A DNA stretch of 5,362 nt from JANLQX01 sp031406385 (GTDB lineage: Bacteria > Actinomycetota > Acidimicrobiia > Acidimicrobiales > JANYDT01), in the NCBI GenBank assembly GCA_031406385.1, contig JANOHI010000228.1:1-5362 (forward strand). The letters are read 5' to 3'. Within the stretch, counting starts at the first letter, position 1. Each line of letters starts with the position of its first letter. The notes under the pieces are model-generated. The model made no database searches and was not told the origin of the DNA. It worked only from the letters and a program-made list of their open reading frames with translations. Below are positions 1-5,133 of the stretch, piece by piece. A program made the position numbers and the translations under genes.

Positions 1-531
1 GAACGCGCGCCGGCGCACCTTCTCGACATTGATCCCCACGGCGGCCGCGACTTCCGGTTGCTCCCGAACTGCGTCCGCAGCGAGGCCGAATCCTGACTTC
101 CGGAGCCGGGCGAACACTGCGCCGGCGAGCACCAGGATGAGTACGAGCGTCGGGAAGGAGACTGTCCTCGGCACGGCGACGCCGTTTGCTCCGCCGGTAA
201 ACGTCGTGAGGTTGAGCGCAAGAACGCGAGTGATGAGCACGAGCGCAATGGTCGCGAGTGCGAGGTAGTGACTTGTGAGTCGAAGCAGGATGAACGATGC
301 GATGTAGGCGAGCACGCCTCCGATCAGAACGCCGACGACCAGGAGCAATGGGAGCGGCGTCTGGTGGTCAGCAATGAGTCGTGCGGACGTGAAGCCGGCT
401 GCGGCACCGAAGCTGACGGGAGCGAGACTGAGCACTCCGGACCAAAGTCCGACGAAAGCGCTCAATGCGAAGAGCCCGTTGACGATGGCGAACTCAACGT
501 TGCTCTTGTGGACTGCCCAGAAGTGGCTCAT
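1..531 (-). CDS. livM: LivM-type branched-chain amino acid ABC transporter permease (C-terminally cut by window edge)
   Basis: Inner-membrane permease subunit that would pair with the LivH-type protein encoded just upstream. The 177 codons from the ATG at 531 stay open to base 1, roughly half of a usual LivM. Visible hydrophobic segments lie at about residues 14-36, 59-82, 88-108 and 126-142. Family landmarks are the SLAPVSFGAAAGF stretch (34-47; usually SLGHAAFFGIGAY), LRLTSHYLALATIAL (83-97) followed by NLTTFTGGANGV (107-118), and the cytoplasmic coupling loop beginning GLAADAVREQPEVAAAVGIN (149-168), equivalent to the EAA-like loop contacting the ATPase. The start is supported by a GGAG at 539-542 (7-nt spacing) and by the ATGA overlap with the livH stop, implying translational coupling. 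The role is transport, but the substrate is not predictable because this family also moves amides, urea and aromatic acids. Confidence 0.93.
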   Translation of the reverse strand, partial: MSHFWAVHKSNVEFAIVNGLFALSAFVGLWSGVLSLAPVSFGAAAGFTSARLIADHQTPLPLLLVVGVLIGGVLAYIASFILLRLTSHYLALATIALVLITRVLALNLTTFTGGANGVAVPRTVSFPTLVLILVLAGAVFARLRKSGFGLAADAVREQPEVAAAVGINVEKVRRRAF

Positions 532-1415
532 CGGCCGGCTCCGAAGCGTACTTCACCGAATATTCCGCTTGGTCGGACGATGAGAAAGAGGAGCAGGAGG
601 CCGAAGGTTATGGCGTCTCGAAAGCTGTTGGAGATGTATTGAGCTCCGAGAACTTCCGACATGCCGATGATCATTCCTCCGAGGAACGTGCCCCGCACGT
701 CACCGAAGCCGCCGACCACGACAGCGGCGAAGCCTTTGAGGAGAAGGCCCTCGCCAAGCCCGACGGAAACGTTGTCGAAGGCGAGGGAGACAATCACGCC
801 GGCGATCCCGGCGATGGCGGCAGCGAGAGCGGAGGTCCATATGATCACCGCTCGTGCGTTGACCCCGCTCAATTGTGCGGCGGCGGCGTTGAAGCCAACT
901 GCGCGCACGGCTGCGCCTGCGGCGGTTCGGTGGAGGAAGACGTAGAGGCCACATACGGTGGCGAGGGCGATCCCGATCATCAGCAGCTGGGCACTCGACA
1001 GTTCGATTCCGGCGAAGGAGAATTGTCGCTGTTTGAACACTTTCGCCGGGAAGGTTTGAGGCTGGTGGTCCGTGGCCACCTCAGCGAGATTGATCAGGAT
1101 GATCCAGGCTCCGATGCTCGTGATGATGTACCCGAGGACGCCGCCGCGTTTGCGCAGCGGCTGGAACGCCACCTGATCAACGACCACGCCGATACCGGCG
1201 GCGAACACGGCGCCGGCGGCGATGGCGAGGGGGAACGGGAAGTTCCAGTGATCCACGGTGTAGAGAGCACCGAGCGCGCCCCACGTAGCGAACGTGCCGT
1301 GGGCGACGTTGAGGATCCCCATTGTTGCCAGGACGAGCCCAAAGCCCATAGCGAAGATCGCATACGCCGCGCCGAGCGCGATCCCGTTCGCGAGTTGTTG
1401 CAGGAAGAGGTTCAC
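528..1415 (-). CDS. livH: LivH-type branched-chain amino acid ABC transporter permease
   Basis: Complete 295-residue inner-membrane permease, the normal length for LivH. The N-terminal block GIALGAAYAIFAMGFGLVLA (11-30) followed by MGILNVAHGTF (32-42) is the family signature. Further landmarks are FQPLRKRG (84-91), the cytoplasmic loop GAAVRAVGFNAAAAQLSGVN (167-186) that should contact the ATPase, and LLLKGFAAVVVGGFGDVRGT (224-243) near the C-terminus. About eight hydrophobic segments can be drawn, near 8-30, 33-52, 61-79, 93-112, 141-162, 188-212, 224-251 and 264-281. It begins with GTG, chosen because GGAAAG lies 5 nt upstream and because the protein then starts at the usual VNLFLQQLANGIALG position. 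It follows the binding-protein gene by 139 bp and overlaps livM by 4 bp. I see no truncation or missing motif. Function as a permease is secure, the substrate is not. Confidence 0.96.
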   Translation of the reverse strand: MNLFLQQLANGIALGAAYAIFAMGFGLVLATMGILNVAHGTFATWGALGALYTVDHWNFPFPLAIAAGAVFAAGIGVVVDQVAFQPLRKRGGVLGYIITSIGAWIILINLAEVATDHQPQTFPAKVFKQRQFSFAGIELSSAQLLMIGIALATVCGLYVFLHRTAAGAAVRAVGFNAAAAQLSGVNARAVIIWTSALAAAIAGIAGVIVSLAFDNVSVGLGEGLLLKGFAAVVVGGFGDVRGTFLGGMIIGMSEVLGAQYISNSFRDAITFGLLLLFLIVRPSGIFGEVRFGAGR

Positions 1416-1420
1416 AATGG

Positions 1421-1426
1421 CTTTCC
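1421..1426 (-). promoter_or_regulatory. Ribosome binding site for livH (supports GTG start)
   Basis: On the minus strand GGAAAG is followed by CCATT and then the GTG start codon, a 5-nt spacing. It is the only Shine-Dalgarno-like string near this start and decides in favour of GTG at 1415. It is partial rather than consensus (no GGAGG), which fits a permease made at lower level than its binding protein. Confidence 0.55.
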
Positions 1427-1477
1427 GAGTCGGCAGGAAGGGAACGTCGCGAGGGACGGCATTTGTCGCCTAGCCGG

Positions 1478-1511
1478 TCCTCGCGGCCCCGTCCCGGGGA
1501 GCACGCGAGGA
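1478..1511 (-). other. Intergenic hairpin between binding-protein and livH genes
   Basis: In the minus-strand transcript TCCTCGCG (1511-1504) pairs perfectly with CGCGAGGA (1485-1478). After a one-base bulge the interior can add a second 5-bp helix, GCTCC with GGGGC, closing a 7-nt loop. CGG/CCG just outside can extend the base across a 2-nt bulge. No T-run follows on either strand, so it is not a classical intrinsic terminator. It lies 43 bases after the binding-protein stop codon and 62 bases before the livH start. Known parallels (such as malE-malF) use intergenic structures to keep binding-protein mRNA more abundant than permease mRNA. That role here is inference. Confidence 0.6.
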
Positions 1512-1554
1512 GACCGACCAGGCAAACAGCCGCGGACCCCGCAGTCGGGTGAGG

Positions 1555-2901
1555 TCAGAAGCCGGACCACACCCGGGCGTAGCCGTCCTTGGTCCACTCG
1601 AGGAAGAGCGCGTCGCCGACGAGCGACGACTGACCATCCTTGATGGTTGTCTCGCCATAGACCGTCGTCATCTTGTCCATCTTGGCGAGCGCCTGGGCGA
1701 CGCTCTCCGCCTTTCCGTCACCGCTCGCCTTCATGCCTATGGCCAATTGCCACGCAGCGGTGTAACCCTGGGCCGGAAACACCGAGGGATCCTCCTTGTG
1801 CTTGGCCTTGTACCGGGCCACGAAGTTCTTCGCTGTTCCGTTGACCGCATTCGGTGCGAAGAACACGATCGGGTAGATCGTGCCGGCAAGTGAATCGCCG
1901 CCAATGTCGTAGTTGCTTTGGTCGGCAATCCCGTAGTTCGACACGATGCCGCCTTTGTAGCCGCGGTTGCGCAGGGTCTTGATAAGTCGCGTCCCCGGCC
2001 CGCCGAGCATGCTGCTCACGACCAGGTCCGGCCTCTGGTCGAGGATCTGCGTTGCCGGTCCGGTGAGATCGGTGTCGGCGCCCCCGGTGTCGATCGTCTT
2101 GAGAACGGTCACTCCCTCCTTTTCGAGCGCGGACTTCCAGACCGTGGCGTCATCTTTCATGCCCTGGTTGTCTGCGGTGATGGCGACCACTGCGGTGGCC
2201 GGTTTGCGTTTTGCGACGTAGGCCTTGATGAGCGACGCGTTGACCCCACCGGGAAGACCGAGGAGTAGCACCGGCCGGTACATGTAGGGCGGTTCGTTCA
2301 GGCCGAGCAGAACGGCCGAATCCACGATGGCCGGGATCTTGGCAGCCTTCGCCAATGGCTTGATGGCGCCGGCCTGGCTCGACAACGCGCAGCAGATCAC
2401 ACCGGAGACCTTCTCGGCGCTGAATTTGTTGAACGCCGCGATCGCCTTGTCGACGGCACCTCCGGAGTCTTCGGTGAGGAGTTTGATCTTGGCGCCCTTG
2501 CCGAGGAACTCCGTCTCATTGATTTCCTCGATGGCGAGCTCGACGCCTTGGGCGAGCGGGACCCCCGCGAACGCTGCCGGGCCAGACTTGAGGGCCTCGA
2601 ACCCGACCTTGTACTCGCCGGGCGGCAACCCGCCCGGAGTCGCAGTGCTCGCTACCGGAGCGACAGTCGCAGGAGTTGTGGGAGCGGGTGTGGGCGCGGC
2701 GGCAGCCGCCTGCCACACTTTCTTCTTTCCGACGGCAGCGCACGTCAGCGACCCCGACTTCTGACCGACCTTGGCGCACGACCCACCGGACTTCGCTTTC
2801 GCTCCGGAGGCGACGCCAGGGGCGAGTAGCCCGGCTACGAGAGCAAGGCTCGCAACCGCGCTGACTCTCCGAACACGACTCTGCTGTTGTCTTGTTGTCA
2901 T
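1555..2901 (-). CDS. Exported branched-chain-amino-acid-type ABC transporter substrate-binding protein (Peripla_BP_6)
   Basis: The 448-residue extracytoplasmic receptor for the LivH/LivM permeases downstream. Residues 1-35 form a Sec signal peptide: RRV at 11-13, a hydrophobic core SAVASLALVAGLLAPGVA, and probable cleavage near ASG-A. No lipobox Cys is present, so it is predicted to be signal-peptidase-I processed, not a lipoprotein. Residues 41-63 hold a Cys pair (C42, C54) ending GKKKVW, followed by an Ala/Pro/Thr linker (64-91). The type I periplasmic-binding fold begins near 97 (YKVGFEALKSG). Landmarks are GVPLAQGVELAIEEINE (113-129), DSGGAVDKAIAAFNKF (145-160), SGVICCALSSQAGA (166-179, where family members often have a Gly-Pro instead of Cys-Cys), AKIPAIVDSA (187-196), TDLTGPATQIL (277-287) and AQGYTAAWQLAIGM (377-390). 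It is about 50-80 residues longer than typical LivK, mostly from the N-terminal extension. The ATG at 2901 has GGGGGA upstream and a good promoter. The ligand cannot be assigned. Confidence 0.94.
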   Translation of the reverse strand: MTTRQQQSRVRRVSAVASLALVAGLLAPGVASGAKAKSGGSCAKVGQKSGSLTCAAVGKKKVWQAAAAAPTPAPTTPATVAPVASTATPGGLPPGEYKVGFEALKSGPAAFAGVPLAQGVELAIEEINETEFLGKGAKIKLLTEDSGGAVDKAIAAFNKFSAEKVSGVICCALSSQAGAIKPLAKAAKIPAIVDSAVLLGLNEPPYMYRPVLLLGLPGGVNASLIKAYVAKRKPATAVVAITADNQGMKDDATVWKSALEKEGVTVLKTIDTGGADTDLTGPATQILDQRPDLVVSSMLGGPGTRLIKTLRNRGYKGGIVSNYGIADQSNYDIGGDSLAGTIYPIVFFAPNAVNGTAKNFVARYKAKHKEDPSVFPAQGYTAAWQLAIGMKASGDGKAESVAQALAKMDKMTTVYGETTIKDGQSSLVGDALFLEWTKDGYARVWSGF

Positions 2902-2905
2902 CTTT

Positions 2906-2911
2906 TCCCCC
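2906..2911 (-). promoter_or_regulatory. Ribosome binding site of the substrate-binding protein gene
   Basis: On the minus strand GGGGGA precedes AAAG and the ATG at 2901, a 4-5-nt gap from the G-run. It lies in an A-rich context and is stronger than the livH site, in line with high production of the binding protein. The G-run is part of a CCCCGGGG self-complementary string (2908-2915) that could partly mask it. Confidence 0.6.
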
Positions 2912-2962
2912 GGGGATTTGTGCTGTGGACGATGGCGTGCGGATTAACCAACCAACTGCTTG

Positions 2963-2991
2963 TTTCTACACTCCGATGTGACCGATGTCAA
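2963..2991 (-). promoter_or_regulatory. Sigma70-type promoter for the transporter operon
   Basis: Read on the minus strand, a perfect -35 hexamer TTGACA (2991-2986) is followed by exactly 17 bp and then TAGAAA (2968-2963), which matches 4 of 6 positions of TATAAT. Transcription would start near 2955-2957, giving a 5' leader of about 55 nt before the binding-protein ATG. Just downstream is a short TTGG tandem (GTTGGTTGGTTAA on the minus strand, 2944-2956). Assignment rests on consensus match and position only. Confidence 0.6.
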
Positions 2992-3024
2992 CTTTCAAGC
3001 TGCTTCTGATGTTGGCATAGGCCG

Positions 3025-3034
3025 CTGGCGCCAG
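3025..3034. promoter_or_regulatory. Perfect 10-bp palindrome CTGGCGCCAG, candidate operator
   Basis: Exact two-fold symmetric site in the divergent intergenic region, 34 bp upstream of the -35 of the transporter promoter and 72 bp before the monooxygenase ATG. It could bind a dimeric regulator serving both transcription units. No regulator gene is visible in this window, so this is a positional inference. Confidence 0.35.
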
Positions 3035-3062
3035 AACTTGTTTCCCCGTTCGGGCGTTACGC

Positions 3063-3072
3063 TCAGCGCTGA
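3063..3072. promoter_or_regulatory. Perfect 10-bp palindrome TCAGCGCTGA, candidate operator
   Basis: Second exact palindrome before the monooxygenase gene. It shares the GCGC centre with the site at 3025-3034, and the two centres are 38 bp apart. Both read as pyrimidine/purine variants around the same core, which would fit two half-similar operators, but GCGC-centred palindromes also arise by chance in GC-rich DNA. Confidence 0.3.
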
Positions 3073-3093
3073 TTCTCCTCACCCTTGCTCGTG

Positions 3094-3105
3094 ATCGGAT
3101 CCGAT
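3094..3105. promoter_or_regulatory. Perfect 12-bp palindrome abutting the monooxygenase start codon
   Basis: ATCGGATCCGAT is exactly self-complementary and ends at the base before the ATG at 3106. It contains the only weak ribosome-binding string for that ATG (GGA at 3097-3099, 6-nt spacing). A protein bound here would block transcription or elongation; in RNA it could form only a 4-bp stem with a GATC loop. It may also simply be coding if translation starts at the upstream in-frame TTG (3085) or GTG (3091), neither of which has a visible Shine-Dalgarno. Confidence 0.4.
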
Positions 3106-4764
3106 ATGAACAACAAGTCGTCGCGGGAAACGGTTCGGCGCTCATCTCCTGCAGCTGAACCGGAGTTCGAGGTGATCGTGGTGGGCGCCGGCGTCGGTGG
3201 GATCTACCAGATCAAGCGGTTGATGGACTTGGGCGTGAACGCCACGTTGGTCGAACGGGGGAGTGACCTCGGCGGCACCTGGTATTGGAACCGCTATCCG
3301 GGCGCCCGGTTCGATTCCGAGAGTTACACCTACGGTTACTCGTTCTCCAAGGAACTGCTCGACGAGTGGCACTGGACGGAGCGTTTCTCCGGGCAGCCCG
3401 AGAACCTCCGTTACCTGAACTTCGTCGCCGACAAGTTCGGGTTGCGCTCGCACATGCAGTTCAGCGCAACGGTCGAGGCGATGGTGTTCGACGAAGCCGC
3501 TGATGTTTGGCGGTTGAACCTGGCTGACGATCGGCAGATCACCGGTCGCTTCGTCGTGACGGCATTGGGTCCGCTGTCGGCGCCGACGCCACCGCGCATC
3601 GAGGGTGCCGAGACGTTTCGAGGTCAGGCATTCCACACCTTCCATTGGCCCCATGAGCCGGTGGACTTGGCAGACAAGCGAGTCGCGGTGATCGGCACCG
3701 GGGCCACGGGTATTCAGGTCATCGCCGAGATCGCCGACAAAGCGGGTGACCTCACGGTCTTCCAGCGTCGGCCGAACTGGAGCGTGCCGCTGAACAACGG
3801 TCCGATCTCGGTCGAAGAGATGGCCGACATCCGATCCCGCTACGACGAGATCTTTGCGAAGTGCGCGCGGACGCCGGGCAGCTTCGAGCACGAGCCGGAT
3901 CGCCGTGGGTTCTGGAACGTGACGCGCGAAGAGCGGGTCGCGATGTGGGACAGGCTCTACGACGAGCCCGGGTTCGGGATCTGGCTGCAGAACTTCCTCG
4001 AGATCTTCACCGACGAGGCCGCCAACGCCGAGTTCTCCGAGTACATCGCGGACCGCATTCGCCAACGCGTGAACGACCCTGTCGTCGCCGAGAAGCTGAT
4101 CCCTCGGGACCACGGCTTCGGAGTGCAACGTCTCCCTTTGGAAACGAACTACTTCGAGGCATACAACCGCGACAACGTTCACCTCGTCGACATCACCGAC
4201 ACGCCTATCGAGGCGATAACACCAACGGGCATCCGGACCACCGACCGCGACTTCGACCTCGACCTGATCATCTACGCCACGGGGTTCGATGCGATGACGG
4301 GAGGCTATGACCGAATGGACATTCGCGGGGTCGGTGGAACTGCGTTACGCGACGCGTGGGCTGACGGACCGGCCACCTATCTCGGAATACTCGTGAGCGG
4401 ATTCCCGAATATGGTCATGGTGGCGGGCCCGCAGAGTGGCTCGGGTACCGCGAATTTCCCGCGCACGATCGAGACGGCGGTCGACTGGACCACCGACCTC
4501 ATCACCTACGTCCGAGACCACGGCTACACGCGGTTCGAGGCAACGGAGGATGCCCAACGAAGCTGGGTCGACCACGTGGCGAACCTGTACCGGTCGATGC
4601 TCATGCGCAACGCCAAGAGTTGGTTCACCGGGTACAACTCCAATGTCGAGGGCCATGAGCAGGGCACCATGCGGTACTTCGTGTACAACGGCGGAGCCCC
4701 GAAGTTCACGGCGAAGCTTGCCGCTGTAGCGAAAAGCGGATACGAGGGTGTCGCGTTCAGCTGA
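3106..4764 (+). CDS. Type I Baeyer-Villiger monooxygenase (cyclohexanone monooxygenase-like flavoprotein)
   Basis: Cytoplasmic FAD- and nicotinamide-dependent enzyme that inserts one O2-derived oxygen next to a ketone carbonyl to give an ester or lactone. It is 552 residues from the ATG, normal for the family. Motifs in order: FAD dinucleotide fold GAGVGG (27-32); GGTWYWNRYPGARFD (56-70), including the conserved Asp70; the diagnostic fingerprint FxGxxxHxxxWP at F171-P182 (F171, G173, H177, W181); NADP fold GTGATG (197-202); FQRRPN (219-224), the 2'-phosphate region; R342, matching the catalytic arginine (R337 of phenylacetone monooxygenase), inside RLPLETNYFEAYNRDNV (342-358); and ATGFD (391-395). 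Unusual points are Gln341 where a basic residue normally precedes the catalytic Arg, and R222. The ATG was preferred over in-frame TTG 3085 and GTG 3091 because it has GGA 6 nt upstream; the longer version adds 7 residues. It diverges from the transporter operon. The substrate ketone is unknown. Confidence 0.96.
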   Translation: MNNKSSRETVRRSSPAAEPEFEVIVVGAGVGGIYQIKRLMDLGVNATLVERGSDLGGTWYWNRYPGARFDSESYTYGYSFSKELLDEWHWTERFSGQPENLRYLNFVADKFGLRSHMQFSATVEAMVFDEAADVWRLNLADDRQITGRFVVTALGPLSAPTPPRIEGAETFRGQAFHTFHWPHEPVDLADKRVAVIGTGATGIQVIAEIADKAGDLTVFQRRPNWSVPLNNGPISVEEMADIRSRYDEIFAKCARTPGSFEHEPDRRGFWNVTREERVAMWDRLYDEPGFGIWLQNFLEIFTDEAANAEFSEYIADRIRQRVNDPVVAEKLIPRDHGFGVQRLPLETNYFEAYNRDNVHLVDITDTPIEAITPTGIRTTDRDFDLDLIIYATGFDAMTGGYDRMDIRGVGGTALRDAWADGPATYLGILVSGFPNMVMVAGPQSGSGTANFPRTIETAVDWTTDLITYVRDHGYTRFEATEDAQRSWVDHVANLYRSMLMRNAKSWFTGYNSNVEGHEQGTMRYFVYNGGAPKFTAKLAAVAKSGYEGVAFS

Positions 4765-4815
4765 CAAGACTGATGTGTACCAGGAGTTCGGCTGAACGAG
4801 CCCCGTCGCCGGCTT

Positions 4816-4848
4816 GTCGAGGTCGGCTTTTCGACGCTTCCGAGAAGC
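4816..4848 (+). terminator. Weak tandem hairpins after the monooxygenase gene (possible terminator)
   Basis: GTCGA (4816-4820) can pair with TCGAC (4831-4835) around a 10-nt loop. It is followed without a gap by GCTTC (4836-4840) pairing with GAAGC (4844-4848) around a 3-nt loop. GGCTT 4811-4815 with AAGCC 4845-4849 offers a competing outer pairing. It sits ~50 bases after the stop codon, where a terminator would be expected, but stems are short and no T-run follows, so Rho-dependent ending is at least as likely. Confidence 0.2.
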
Positions 4849-4984
4849 CCGTGACGGTCCTGTTGCTGCCAAGCGATTTCACGTCTCGGCGACGACGAAA
4901 GTGGTCGTTCGACAGCGAAGACCCTCGCTTGCGATGCTCCTCCGGAAACGATTCAGCCCGAACTAGTAAGCGAGCGTACGATCG

Positions 4985-5023
4985 TGCCTGCGAAATGCCT
5001 GCATCTACGAAAACCCCTGCCTG
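4985..5023. repeat. Phased TGCCTG direct repeats (spacing 11 and 22 bp)
   Basis: TGCCTG occurs at 4985, 4996 and 5018, so the copies fall on an 11-bp grid with one position missed. The first two are TGCCTGC and the middle one sits in the near-palindrome ATGCCTGCAT. The block lies next to the point (~5027) where coding-type codon bias starts. Same-face spacing could suit a binding protein, but a hexamer three times in 40 bp is modest evidence. Confidence 0.3.
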
Positions 5024-5133
5024 AAACTGCGCGTAGGTCGAGTCGGGTTCGTGGATGTTGGTGGTCGGGATGCATCCGGCGGTGATGGTGATGAGGCCGG
5101 TTGTCGGGTCGGGCATGAGCACGGTCGGCGTGT

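Larger units (their letters stand above)
4765..5026. other. Downstream region without a recognisable gene
   Basis: About 260 bases after the monooxygenase stop. Both strands have open frames here, but their products are Arg/Ser-rich, show no known motif, and lack the G/C third-position bias of the real genes. It holds two weak adjacent hairpins (4816-4848), a short CGTACGATCGT double palindrome around 4975-4985, and a phased TGCCTG repeat (4985-5023). I see no tRNA, no convincing intrinsic terminator and no transposase remnant. Confidence 0.6.

Noticed and set aside
1478..1511. Intrinsic terminator between the receptor and permease genes
   Set aside because: The stem is strong but no T-run follows on either strand and the downstream genes belong to the same operon, so an mRNA-processing or attenuation role is more plausible.
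639..1643. 334-codon plus-strand open frame across livH and the intergenic gap
   Set aside because: Antisense to the well-supported permease; the product is Gly/Glu/Asp/His-rich without fold-like pattern, typical of the reverse of a hydrophobic GC-rich membrane gene.
3142..4182. 346-codon open frame on the minus strand inside the monooxygenase gene
   Set aside because: It lies antisense to a gene with clear family motifs, has no recognisable domain, and arises from the codon bias of the real gene.
4345..4872. 175-codon minus-strand frame covering the end of the monooxygenase gene
   Set aside because: Mostly antisense to conserved monooxygenase sequence, with no ribosome-binding site or known motif.
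4773..5024. 83-codon plus-strand frame after the monooxygenase gene
   Set aside because: Starts 8 bases after the stop codon but has no Shine-Dalgarno, is Arg/Ser-rich, lacks third-position G/C bias and resembles no family I know.
4940..5030. Insertion-sequence end or integron attC-like site near the right-hand junction
   Set aside because: I could not find paired terminal inverted repeats, a target duplication, a transposase fragment, or attC core sequences flanking the region.
5036..5060. Possible tRNA T-arm from the GTCGGGTTCGTGG string
   Set aside because: No matching acceptor, anticodon or D-arm pairing can be built around it; it lies in sequence with strong coding bias on the minus strand.
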